From assembly GCA_905206455.1 (NCBI GenBank), contig CAJLHL010000051.1:1-16845 (forward strand): DNA of 16,845 nt, given 5' to 3'. The notes under the pieces were generated by a model. The model had not been told where the DNA came from, did not search any database, and saw nothing but the letters and a program-made list of their open reading frames with translations. This document shows positions 6,706 through 13,951 of this stretch, in pieces; position 1 is the stretch's first letter; each line of letters opens with the position of its first letter. Both the position numbers and the translations under genes were made by a program. The stretch is from an uncultured Eubacteriales bacterium. Lineage in GTDB: Bacteria; Bacillota; Clostridia; Peptostreptococcales; Anaerovoracaceae.

Positions 6706-8387
6706 CGTTCTCTTCCTTTCTTTGCTGCGGCGCTGCCCGCCGCAGCTCCGGAGGACCAGGCCCACTGCAGATTAAAACCGCCGCACCGGCCGTCGACATC
6801 GATAACCTCGCCGCAGAAATACAGGCCAGGCCTCAGTCGGGACTGCAGCGTCGCAGGCTCCAGTTCTTCCCGTCTCACGCCGCCGCAGGTCACCTGAGCC
6901 TCCTCCCAGCCCCGGGTATGAGACACGGGTACATCGAAATTCTTCAGCATCTTCACAGCGCGTCGGAGGTCTTCGTGCGCCCGCCCGGCAATCACTGCTG
7001 CCAGCCGCTCATTTACGATTCCCGCCAGCGCATCGGAAAGAGAGCGCGGCCTCCAGCGGAAAAGGTTCCGGCTGTTTTCCTCAGACGATTTTGTCCCCGC
7101 GGTCCGCATCTGCTTCGAAAGAATCCGATATAATTCCTCCTCGTCTTTTTCCGGTACAAAATCGCAGACGATCGTATATTCCTTACGAATTTTCGCCGGC
7201 TCTTCCGCAGAGCTTCCGCTTTCTCTTCGCTTTCTCTTCTTCGCAGGAGGAAGAAGCTCGTCCATAAAACGGGTGAGATCAAAGACACAGATCCCCGAGA
7301 TTCCGGTTCCCGTAAACTGGATTTCTCCCCGCTCCTCCGCTATTTTTCCGGCGGACCGTTCCCAAAGCTGCACACGTCCTCTGGCCCGGACGCCCTTCAG
7401 CCCCGCGAGAAACGCCGCGCCGGACTCCGCCGCGGTCAGCGCGGGACGGGGCGGCGTCAGAGTATGTCCGAAAGCCCGGGCAAAACCGTAGCCGTCTCCT
7501 GTGCTCCCGGTTTTCAGTCCGGCACGGCCGCCGCAGGCGATAATCAGATTTTTGCCGTATAACGTCTTTCCGGACTGCAGACGGACGCAAAACCGGCCCG
7601 TCTCCGATCCGCTCTGCGAGACAGAGCCGGCCGCGGCGGCCGCATCAGCATCATCCTCAGCGACACCGGCTGCACTATCCTCCGCCGACACACGCACCGC
7701 ATCAGGAGACGCACCGCAAAAAGAAATCTCCTCTGCCCGATCGGAAAACAGAAAGCGGCAGCCTGCATTCTCCGCCGCTCTGCGGAGCGTATTGACTACA
7801 GCGGAAGCCTGTCCGGAATAAGGATAATACCGGCCGCCGTCCTCCAGGCGAACCATCATGCCCTCCGACTGAAAAAAGCCAAGCGTCTCTTCCACGCCGA
7901 AACGCCGGAAAACACTCTCCACAAAGAGATCTTCCGGCCGGTTAAAATACTGGGAAGAACAACGCAAATTCGAAAAATTACATCTTCCGTTTCCCGTGGC
8001 GTATAACTTTTTCCCGGGATTTTCATTTCCTTCCGCCACAATGACGCGGCTTCCCTGCCGCGATGCCGCGACGGCCGCCGCCAGCCCGGAAGCTCCCGCG
8101 CCGACGATCACCGTATCCGCGGAAAAAATCTCCATACTTCGGGAGTCACGATCCCCGGCAGCCGCGGACTTTGCCATCGTCGGTGAACCGCTGCCCCCTC
8201 TCTCCTCCCGGAAAGCCCGTTGAGATTCCGGCGATCGGGAGGTTTTACGGGTCTGATGGACTTGACGATGCTGAGATGCTTCACAGGCCTGATGAATCCC
8301 GGAAGTCTGAGATCTTTTGCAGCTGCCGGAAGATTGCCTGCCCTTCTTTATTCTTTCTTTTGTCTTATCGTATTTTCTCTGCGTCAC
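6699..8387 (-). CDS. HI0933/BaiN-family FAD oxidoreductase (COG2081); start uncertain
   Basis: The core flavoprotein begins at Met85 (base 8135) with MEIFSADTVIVGAGASG; the GAGASG nucleotide motif is at 96-101. The family blocks GKKLYATGNGRCNFSN (125-140) and, at the C-terminus, GLYFCGEVIDVDGRCGGFN plus the FAD-binding QWAWSSG (521-547) are clear. HI0933-type proteins are usually about 400-420 aa; this one carries two low-complexity insertions, Ala/Asp-rich at about 229-263 and Lys/Arg/Ser-rich at 381-402. The open frame from a GTG at 8387 adds 84 Ser/Arg/Gln-rich residues with no resemblance to the family and overlaps whiA by 23 bases. Possible starts are GTG 8387 (AGGAG 13 bases upstream), ATG 8177 and ATG 8135, none with an ideal ribosome site. 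BaiN was proposed as a bile-acid 7-dehydroxylation reductase, but most homologues have no known substrate, so that role is not claimed here. Confidence 0.85.
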   Translation of the reverse strand: MTQRKYDKTKERIKKGRQSSGSCKRSQTSGIHQACEASQHRQVHQTRKTSRSPESQRAFREERGGSGSPTMAKSAAAGDRDSRSMEIFSADTVIVGAGASGLAAAVAASRQGSRVIVAEGNENPGKKLYATGNGRCNFSNLRCSSQYFNRPEDLFVESVFRRFGVEETLGFFQSEGMMVRLEDGGRYYPYSGQASAVVNTLRRAAENAGCRFLFSDRAEEISFCGASPDAVRVSAEDSAAGVAEDDADAAAAAGSVSQSGSETGRFCVRLQSGKTLYGKNLIIACGGRAGLKTGSTGDGYGFARAFGHTLTPPRPALTAAESGAAFLAGLKGVRARGRVQLWERSAGKIAEERGEIQFTGTGISGICVFDLTRFMDELLPPAKKRKRRESGSSAEEPAKIRKEYTIVCDFVPEKDEEELYRILSKQMRTAGTKSSEENSRNLFRWRPRSLSDALAGIVNERLAAVIAGRAHEDLRRAVKMLKNFDVPVSHTRGWEEAQVTCGGVRREELEPATLQSRLRPGLYFCGEVIDVDGRCGGFNLQWAWSSGAAAGSAAAKKGRERC

Positions 8388-9345
8388 AGTTTTTTTCCGA
8401 CTCCTCTCTCAGGCGGTCCGCCAGTTCTCCGATGCGGGCCAGCCGGTGATTGACTCCGCTCTTGCTCACAGGCGGATCCGTCATTTCCGCCAGTTCTTTC
8501 AGCGTGACATAAGGATTCTGCATTCTCATCTCCGCGATGATCCGAAGTTTATCCGGAAGATTCCGAATCCCTATTTTTTCATCGATGAGCCGGATATTTT
8601 CCATATGCCGTCCCGCCGCGTTCACCGATTTGTCCAGATTTGCGCTTTCGCAGTTGACGATGCGGTTGGCCGTATTTCTCAGCCCTTTGATGATCCGTAC
8701 ATTCTCATATTCCAGCAGCTGACTGTGAGCGCCGATGATATTCATAAAATCTACGATATGATCACTCTCTTTCAGATAGACGATATGGTTTTCCCGCCGC
8801 GTTGAAATTTTTGCATTTAAATTGAAATGATTCATCAGCTTTTTTACATCTGAAGCGATATATTCATTTTTGCAGACGACTTCCAGATGATAGCCTTTTT
8901 CCGGATGGCTGACGGAGCCCGCCGCCATGAAAAGCCCCCGGAGATAAGCTTTTTTGCAGCATTTTTTGCGGATGACTTCCTGCGGAATTCCTTCCACCAG
9001 AACGTTGCTGCCCTCCTGTACGGTCATCAGACCGATTTCCCGGAGCATCTGACCGCCGGTCATCGCGTCGTCCAGAGTGATGCGATACGTCTTTCCCCGG
9101 CGCAGCGCCGTCTCCTGCAAAATATCCAGGCTGGTGGTCGTGTCGAAATAGGACTGAATCATCTGCTTAAACAGACGCGCGATAGACGGGTCCTCGGAAG
9201 TCAGCGACACATTCATACGCCCGCCGCCCATCAGACGAATCGATCCGTTCATCCGGGCAAAACCGGCGATTTCCGCCAGAGTACAGCACTTTTTCTCCGG
9301 TATGATCTTAGATAATTCCTTTTTTGTTTCAGATGAAAAAGACAT
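8365..9345 (-). CDS. whiA: WhiA, LAGLIDADG-fold DNA-binding protein
   Basis: At 326 aa this is full length. The N-terminal half (to about residue 195) has the catalytically inactive LAGLIDADG homing-endonuclease fold, including KKAYLRGLFMAAGSVSHPEK; the C-terminal half has the WhiA helix-turn-helix with ENIRLIDEKIGIRNLPDKLR and PPVSKSGVNHRLARIGELA. WhiA is a nucleoid-associated or transcriptional factor in Gram-positives: it controls sporulation septation in Streptomyces and influences chromosome segregation and cell division in Bacillus. Start ATG at 9345 has a near-perfect AGGAGGTG six bases upstream, the strongest ribosome site in the window. rapZ and yvcK lie upstream as usual, but a 650-base gap with an opposing gene intervenes. 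The crh/HPr gene that often follows whiA is absent; the HI0933-type flavoprotein follows instead. Confidence 0.96.
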   Translation of the reverse strand: MSFSSETKKELSKIIPEKKCCTLAEIAGFARMNGSIRLMGGGRMNVSLTSEDPSIARLFKQMIQSYFDTTTSLDILQETALRRGKTYRITLDDAMTGGQMLREIGLMTVQEGSNVLVEGIPQEVIRKKCCKKAYLRGLFMAAGSVSHPEKGYHLEVVCKNEYIASDVKKLMNHFNLNAKISTRRENHIVYLKESDHIVDFMNIIGAHSQLLEYENVRIIKGLRNTANRIVNCESANLDKSVNAAGRHMENIRLIDEKIGIRNLPDKLRIIAEMRMQNPYVTLKELAEMTDPPVSKSGVNHRLARIGELADRLREESEKNCDAEKIR

Positions 9346-9675
9346 ACTTCACCTCCTCTGCAGCCCGAAGAAATAAAACGGCGCCCGCATAAAAAACCGA
9401 AATTCAAAAAACAATCAGAGATCCTCCGCAGAAGCTCTCTCACCGCGTACCGGCCGGATACCGCAGCCGCAGATAACGATACTTCATATCGATTCATCCG
9501 GGCATCAGCCATTATCGTCTGAGCTTCCTGCTAAAAATACGGATCCGCAATTTCATGTATAAAATCCCCTTCCTCCGGTGATGATAGTAAGGCAGACCGC
9601 AATTTATTATCCCCCGAATCAGGCAGCGCGCGGTCTCATTTCTTCATTGCAGCTGCCGCAGGAAAGGTGATTCAA
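9346..9675. other. Gap between whiA and the DUF1540 gene
   Basis: These 330 bases separate two divergent genes and should contain promoters for both. I could not place a convincing -35/-10 pair on either strand. TGTATAAAAT near 9557 and TTATTATC near 9603 resemble plus-strand -10 elements but lack -35 partners. An open minus-strand frame starts at 9512 but runs out of frame into whiA and resembles nothing known. Confidence 0.4.
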
Positions 9676-9834
9676 ATGAGCAATACAAAAGTAAAATGTA
9701 AGGTTTCTGAATGCGTCCACTTTGCAGACGAACTGTGCACAGCGGACACAATCAAGGTTACCAGTCAGAATGGCATTCTCTCCGACTGCACATGTTGCGC
9801 GGAGACAGAATGTTCGACCTTCAAAAAGAAATAA
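9676..9834 (+). CDS. DUF1540 small cysteine-rich protein
   Basis: A 52-aa protein, MSNTKVKCKVSECVHFADEL and onward, ending ECSTFKKK. Seven cysteines are at residues 8, 13, 21, 38, 40, 41 and 46. The spacing C-x4-C-x7-C followed by a C-terminal Cys cluster and E-C-x-T-F is characteristic of DUF1540, a short domain common in Clostridia and thought to bind metal; its function is unknown. Start ATG at 9676 has AAAGGTG six bases upstream. It is the only plus-strand gene between gpmI and the right edge, sitting between yvcK and whiA against their direction, and is followed 17 bases later by an intrinsic terminator. It is therefore an independent one-gene transcription unit. There is no signal peptide or membrane segment. 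Confidence 0.88.
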   Translation: MSNTKVKCKVSECVHFADELCTADTIKVTSQNGILSDCTCCAETECSTFKKK

Positions 9835-9851
9835 GAGGTCACATTTTCCCA

Positions 9852-9893
9852 AAAACAGGCGATCCCCTGCAGGGTTCGCCTGTTTTCGTTTTT
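9852..9893. terminator. Intrinsic terminator after DUF1540 gene, probably bidirectional
   Basis: An 11-bp perfect stem (AAAACAGGCGA at 9852-9862 with TCGCCTGTTTT at 9876-9886) encloses an inner palindrome CCCTGCAGGG. On the plus strand it is followed by CGTTTTT; on the minus strand the stem runs into CTGTTTTT. It can thus end the DUF1540 transcript and also the rapZ-yvcK transcript, whose yvcK stop is 103 bases away. Confidence 0.85.
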
Positions 9894-9995
9894 GCAGCAA
9901 CGGCCGCGCCCGGACAAAAGTTCCGACAGTTTCCCCGGCAGAATCCTCATAGGATTCCCGTATAACGCCGGGTTTCAAAAGATCTGCAAAGACGG

Positions 9996-11006
9996 TTATG
10001 CTCCGTGGATCATCGTCAGCAAAATGTTGGCGATCCGGTCGGCGTCGTGGCGAACCATTCCGTCGGAAATATCGATGAGATTGCTTTCGATGACGGTAAT
10101 TCCCCGCTGCGCCAGAATTTCACGCTCGCCGCTTCCGGCGCACATCTGGCGCGTGCCTCTGCAGATATAAGCGTTCAGTTCTTCCGGTTGGCAGATGTGA
10201 TCGTTGATCAGTATGTATTCCGCTACGCCACTCCCCAGATATTTCTCGATGGCGTCCACGTAATCGACGACCGTATAATCGTCGGTTTCTCCCGCCTGAG
10301 TCATGACATTGCAGACGATGACTTTCATCCCTCCGGCGGAACGGATCGCATCGCTGATCCCGCCGACCAGCAGATTCGGTATGATACTGCTGTAAAGGCT
10401 TCCCGGCCCCAACACGATCATATCCGCGTTCATAATCGCCTCTACCGCAGAGTTCAGAGGCTGTACGCCGGAGGGCTCGAGAAAGACTTCCTCGATCGGA
10501 CTCTCCATCTTACTGACAGCTTTCGGAATTTTCGACTCCCCCCGGATGATCTTTCCGTTTTTCAGACGGGCGCAGAGCGTCACATCCTCTGAAGTTACCG
10601 GCACGACCTTTCCCTTGATTCTCAGGATGTCGTGGAGTTTTTCCACCGCCAGCTCAAAATCTCCGTAAATATCGGTCAGGGCGGCGATAAACAGATTTCC
10701 CATATTCTGTCCCTTCAGCCTTCCGTTTCCAAACCGGTACTGAAGAAGCTGCTCCATGATGTCTTCCTCGTCTGCAAGCGCGAGAATACAGTTTCTCACA
10801 TCGCCCGGAGGCAGCATGCCCAGATCTTTTCGCAGCATCCCGGAACCGCCGCCGTCGTCAGCTACCGTGACGATCGCAGATATGTGGAGACCGCTGTTTT
10901 TTTTCAGTCCCCGCAGCAGAACAGACAGACCGGTTCCTCCGCCGATGACTACGATTCTCGGCCCTTCCTCCGAATTCCGGGTATAGGATGGGTATTCATA
11001 TTCCAT
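9996..11006 (-). CDS. yvcK: YvcK/CofD-like gluconeogenesis factor
   Basis: A 336-aa cytoplasmic protein. The N-terminal glycine-rich nucleotide-sugar motif VIGGGTGLSVLLRGLK starts at residue 20, followed by VADDGGGSGMLRKDLG (48-63), PPGDVRNC and NADMIVLGPGSLYSSIIPN in the second half. YvcK binds UDP-sugars and is needed for growth on gluconeogenic substrates and for correct cell-wall synthesis and PBP1 localisation in Bacillus; it is related to the CofD 2-phospho-L-lactate transferase fold but is not a coenzyme F420 enzyme. It lies 14 bases downstream of rapZ with GGGGAG nine bases before the ATG at 11006, so the two are co-transcribed. Length and motifs are normal. Confidence 0.96.
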   Translation of the reverse strand: MEYEYPSYTRNSEEGPRIVVIGGGTGLSVLLRGLKKNSGLHISAIVTVADDGGGSGMLRKDLGMLPPGDVRNCILALADEEDIMEQLLQYRFGNGRLKGQNMGNLFIAALTDIYGDFELAVEKLHDILRIKGKVVPVTSEDVTLCARLKNGKIIRGESKIPKAVSKMESPIEEVFLEPSGVQPLNSAVEAIMNADMIVLGPGSLYSSIIPNLLVGGISDAIRSAGGMKVIVCNVMTQAGETDDYTVVDYVDAIEKYLGSGVAEYILINDHICQPEELNAYICRGTRQMCAGSGEREILAQRGITVIESNLIDISDGMVRHDADRIANILLTMIHGA

Positions 11007-11020
11007 AGCAGCATTCTCCC

Positions 11021-11881
11021 CTAACGCTTCAAAATATCGCGGTGAACCGTAGTCACATTACAGCCCTGCTCTCTGAAGATCTCCGAGAACAGATTTGCCA
11101 TGGCCACTGACCGGTGCTGTCCACCGGTGCACCCGAAAGCGATGACCAGCGTCCTCTTTCCCTGCTTGATATAATACGGGATCAGTCCCTGGATGAGATC
11201 CGCCGCCTTCCGGATGAAATCCTGCGTCTCCGGAAACTTCATCACATAATCCCGGATTTTTTTATTATTTCCCGTAAGGTGTTTCATACTTTTGAGGTAA
11301 TACGGATTCGGAATAAACCTGGCGTCAAAGACCATATCCGCATCCATCGTCATCCCGTGCTTATACCCGAAAGACTGCACGGTGATGGAAAAGGTATCGC
11401 TCTCTTCTTTGCCGGAGAGCATGGTCTGCAGCAGATTCTGAAGATCCGCCGGTTTCAGGCCGGTGGTATTGATGATCAGATCCGCATTTTCCCGCACCCC
11501 CTTCAAAAGCTCCCGCTCCCTTCGGATCGCTTCGGAATTCGTACCGCTCTCTTCCGCCAGAGGATGAACTCTTCTCGTCTCTTTAAAACGGCGGACCAGC
11601 GCATCGTCGGTAGCCTCCAGAAAGAGCACCCGCACATTTTTACCGGCGCCTTTCAGTTCCTCCAGTACGCGCACCAGATCTCCGAAAAACTCTCTTCCGC
11701 GGATATCCATGACAAAAGCGGCTTTATCCATATTGATTCTGTTTTGTTTTTCCAACGTGATAAAAGACTGGAGAAGCGCCGGGGGCATATTGTCGATACA
11801 ATAATATCCCATGTCTTCGAGATAATTCATCGCGTTGCTCTTTCCCGCACCGGAAAGTCCTGTTACGATTACAGCTTCCAT
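11021..11881 (-). CDS. rapZ: RapZ/YvcJ nucleotide-binding regulator
   Basis: At 286 aa this is the usual length. Walker A is GLSGAGKS at 8-15, the conserved VMDIRGREFF is at 57-66, Walker B-like FLEATD is at 87-92, and the signature C-terminal block FDARFIPNPYY (185-195) plus GCTGGQHRSVA (250-260) is intact. In enterobacteria RapZ is an RNA-binding adaptor that delivers the sRNA GlmZ to RNase E and so sets GlmS (glucosamine-6-phosphate) levels; in Bacillus YvcJ is an ATP/GTPase tied to competence. Which role applies here cannot be told from sequence. GGATGGTG precedes the ATG at 11881. The upstream 330-base gap contains a strong hairpin, so rapZ probably starts a new transcript. Confidence 0.96.
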   Translation of the reverse strand: MEAVIVTGLSGAGKSNAMNYLEDMGYYCIDNMPPALLQSFITLEKQNRINMDKAAFVMDIRGREFFGDLVRVLEELKGAGKNVRVLFLEATDDALVRRFKETRRVHPLAEESGTNSEAIRRERELLKGVRENADLIINTTGLKPADLQNLLQTMLSGKEESDTFSITVQSFGYKHGMTMDADMVFDARFIPNPYYLKSMKHLTGNNKKIRDYVMKFPETQDFIRKAADLIQGLIPYYIKQGKRTLVIAFGCTGGQHRSVAMANLFSEIFREQGCNVTTVHRDILKR

Positions 11882-12036
11882 TTTTCACCATCCTGCTCTT
11901 CTGCGGCCGCCGGCGGTCTTCTTCGGCTCCGTTTTTTGTCCTGAATTTTCGTCCGGCAGTCAAACTATCTCCGATTTGTAATTGGTGCAAATTTCTGATG
12001 CGTCCGCTCGATCTTGGCGTGCAGACGATTCAACAC

Positions 12037-12065
12037 AGCGCCGGAGATTCTGCGTCTCCGGCGCT
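12037..12065. other. Strong 11-bp GC-rich hairpin upstream of rapZ
   Basis: AGCGCCGGAGA (12037-12047) pairs perfectly with TCTCCGGCGCT (12055-12065) around a seven-base loop. On the minus strand no T-run follows (GTGTTGAATCG), and on the plus strand the following bases are ATATTATAAAAA, so it is not a textbook intrinsic terminator in either direction. It may be a transcript-end stem for the murB-PHP operon, a processing site, or part of a leader or small RNA. Confidence 0.6.
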
Positions 12066-12140
12066 ATATTATAAAAATTACTATTTATTTTCTATATTTT
12101 TGCAAAAAATATTCCTTTTTTGTCGTTTTTTATGTATGGT

Positions 12141-12163
12141 ACAGCACTGATATACAGCGCTGA
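12141..12163. repeat. Near-perfect 10-bp direct repeats, operator-like
   Basis: ACAGCACTGA (12141-12150) and ACAGCGCTGA (12154-12163) differ by one base and start 13 bases apart. The second copy shares its last base with the ACAGAAT arm of an inverted repeat. The arrangement resembles a protein-binding site, but no regulator can be named. Confidence 0.4.
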
Positions 12164-12213
12164 CAGAATCCCGGCACGCATTTCGCCAATTCTGTGAAAA
12201 ATGAATTTTTTCT

Positions 12214-12984
12214 CTATTCTTCCCCGTTTTTTAAATTGACAACTCTGGCCGGATCCAGCCCCGCTTCGATCACCCGGCGTACGGCGCCTTCACACGTTCC
12301 CACGCCTTCAGGCACATGGGCGTCGCTTCCGATGATGAAACTCACATCATATTTGGACGCGATCCGGATCTCCTCCACCGTCAGCTGCCTGTGGCGGTTG
12401 CTGATCTCCATCAGCGTACCCGTCTCGGCGCAGGCCTCCGCCACTTCGTCCAGATAGACGGCGCCCTTATCTCCCGGATGAGTCAGCACGCGTACTTTGT
12501 TTTTTCTCAGAGAACGGATGACCAGATCTGTATTTTTTCTCGTCAGAGCAGCGGAATAAACTTTTCTCTTTGCCGACAGCAGATTCCTGCCGTGAAGCGC
12601 CAAAGATCTCAGCGGATTGCTTCCCACAGTGCCGAAATGATAGCCGGCGATGACAAAATCATAGAGTTCAAATTCCTCCGGTCTCACATCGAGATTTCCG
12701 GATTCATTAATGATATTAGCCTCTACCGACATATAGATCTGTATCTGAGGGTATTTTCTGCCGAGAGCCTCGATCTCCGCTCTCATCTTTGCGATTTCTC
12801 TTCTTCGGAAACCGTATCCCACATGACCGGGACCGTGATCTGTAATAGCGATCGACGTGAGATTTTTCTCAATCGCCACCTTTACATTGTCTTCGATCGT
12901 ACCTTTTCCATGAGAATAGACGGTATGCGTATGCCAGTCAAATTTCAGTCTGTTGTTCTGCTCTTTCTCCTGCATTTTTTCCAT
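12214..12984 (-). CDS. PHP-domain phosphoesterase (YcdX-like)
   Basis: A 256-aa cytoplasmic metal-dependent hydrolase of the Polymerase and Histidinol Phosphatase fold. Metal ligands are recognisable: H18/H20 in FDWHTHTVYSHGKG, H25, D49/H50 in AITDHGPGH, E88 in MSVEAN, H116 in AGYHFG, H169 in LTHPGDKG, and D221/H223 in IGSDAHVPE, i.e. a full tri-nuclear site as in E. coli YcdX. The substrate is unknown; histidinol-phosphatase activity is not implied, as no his genes are nearby. The ATG at 12984 directly follows the murB stop (TAAATG), with GGAG eight bases upstream inside murB, so translation is coupled. This gene is regularly found between murB and rapZ in Clostridia. Confidence 0.92.
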   Translation of the reverse strand: MEKMQEKEQNNRLKFDWHTHTVYSHGKGTIEDNVKVAIEKNLTSIAITDHGPGHVGYGFRRREIAKMRAEIEALGRKYPQIQIYMSVEANIINESGNLDVRPEEFELYDFVIAGYHFGTVGSNPLRSLALHGRNLLSAKRKVYSAALTRKNTDLVIRSLRKNKVRVLTHPGDKGAVYLDEVAEACAETGTLMEISNRHRQLTVEEIRIASKYDVSFIIGSDAHVPEGVGTCEGAVRRVIEAGLDPARVVNLKNGEE

Positions 12985-13902
12985 TTAATTTTCTCCGATA
13001 ATCCGCACCTCCGGCTCCAGATCTACGCCGAAGCAGTCCCTGACTCTCATCTGCACCAGCCGGATCAGCCGTATCACATCTTCTGCCGAAGCGTCCGCCT
13101 CATTCACCACAAATCCGGCATGTTTCTGCGAAATACGGGCTCCGCCCACGCGAAGCCCCCGGCATCCGGAATCCTGAATCAGTTTTCCGGCGAAATAACC
13201 CTCCGGCCGCTTAAAAGTGCTGCCGGCGCTGGGCAGATTCAACGGCTGCTTTTCTGTCCTGCGGCCCGCCAGCTCTCTCATGTAACCGTAGATCGTTTCT
13301 CTGTCGCCCGCCTGCAGCTTCATCCTGCAGGAAGTGACGATCCCGCCGTTCTGAGAAAAGACACTGGTGCGGTAGCCCAGCTTGAGCTCTTCTTTGGAAA
13401 ATTCGCGAAGCGCGCCGTCGGGCATCAGAGCTCTGCAGGAAACGATAATCTGACTCATCTCTCCGCCGTAAGCTCCCGCATTCATGAACACGGCGCCTCC
13501 CACACTGCCTGGGATTCCTGCGGCGAATTCCATACCGGTCAGACCTCCGTCGGCGGCGGCCAAAGCCGCCGCCGACAGAAGCGCCCCCGCTTCCGCCGTA
13601 AGCTCTTCGCCTTCTGTGCGGATATTTCCCATATTTTTTCCGATTTTAATCACTACGCCGCGGATTCCTCCGTCTTTTACCAGGACGTTGGAACCGTTTC
13701 CGAGAACCACCGCCGAAATATCTTTCTGCCGCAGATATGCGGCGATTCGGATCAGTTCTTCCTCCGAAGACGGCTGAATCAGGAGGTCCGCCGGACCTCC
13801 GATTCTAAAAGTCGTATAATTTTTCATCAGAGCATCTCTCACGATACAATTCTCATCGCGGACCAGACCGGAAAGATCTCTGTAGACCTGTTCTGTATTC
13901 AT
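12985..13902 (-). CDS. murB: UDP-N-acetylmuramate dehydrogenase
   Basis: Reduces UDP-GlcNAc-enolpyruvate to UDP-MurNAc with NADPH, the second committed step of peptidoglycan synthesis. The 305-aa length is normal. FAD-binding blocks are YTTFRIGGPADLL (29-41), LGNGSNVLVKDGGIRG (67-82) and AAGIPGSVGGAVFMNAGAYG (127-146). YRTSVF carries the substrate arginine; the catalytic serine is S228 in SAGSTFKRP, and the conserved glutamate is in LEPEVRIIG near the end (E298). It is a type II (Bacillus-like) MurB by the GSTFKRP segment. The frame stays open to a TTG at 13935, but ATG 13902 (MNTEQVYRDL) fits the family and has AGGAG 11 bases upstream. It is 49 bases downstream of the PAP2 gene and abuts the PHP gene. 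Confidence 0.96.
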   Translation of the reverse strand: MNTEQVYRDLSGLVRDENCIVRDALMKNYTTFRIGGPADLLIQPSSEEELIRIAAYLRQKDISAVVLGNGSNVLVKDGGIRGVVIKIGKNMGNIRTEGEELTAEAGALLSAAALAAADGGLTGMEFAAGIPGSVGGAVFMNAGAYGGEMSQIIVSCRALMPDGALREFSKEELKLGYRTSVFSQNGGIVTSCRMKLQAGDRETIYGYMRELAGRRTEKQPLNLPSAGSTFKRPEGYFAGKLIQDSGCRGLRVGGARISQKHAGFVVNEADASAEDVIRLIRLVQMRVRDCFGVDLEPEVRIIGEN

Positions 13903-13951
13903 AAAATAGAATTCTCCTCTGCCGAACGCTTGCAACGTCCGTTTCCGTGTA

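Larger units (their letters stand above)
11882..12213. other. Structured AT-rich gap between the PHP gene and rapZ
   Basis: No gene is supported in these 332 bases. Reading in the minus direction from the PHP stop there is a 7-bp inverted repeat (ACAGAAT 12163-12169 with ATTCTGT 12189-12195), then the direct repeat pair at 12141-12163, about 75 bases of A/T, a perfect TATAAT on the minus strand (12068-12073, no good -35), an 11-bp GC-rich hairpin (12037-12065) and about 150 bases of GC-richer leader before rapZ. This looks like a promoter-operator region or an untranslated RNA rather than a coding segment. Confidence 0.5.

Noticed and set aside
8220..8453. Plus-strand 77-codon frame with the repeated FTGLM motif
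   Set aside because: The repeat reflects the imperfect DNA repeat in the flavoprotein extension; the frame overlaps the whiA 3' end antisense and lacks a ribosome site.
9249..9512. Minus-strand 87-codon frame starting MADARMNRYEV upstream of whiA
   Set aside because: It runs out of frame into whiA, has no ribosome site and no recognisable domain; whiA itself has a near-perfect site.
9550..9600. Sporulation-sigma (G/F-type) promoter for the DUF1540 gene from GTATA and GATAGTA
   Set aside because: The spacer is 21 bases instead of 17-18 and the -10 has two mismatches, so I do not claim it.
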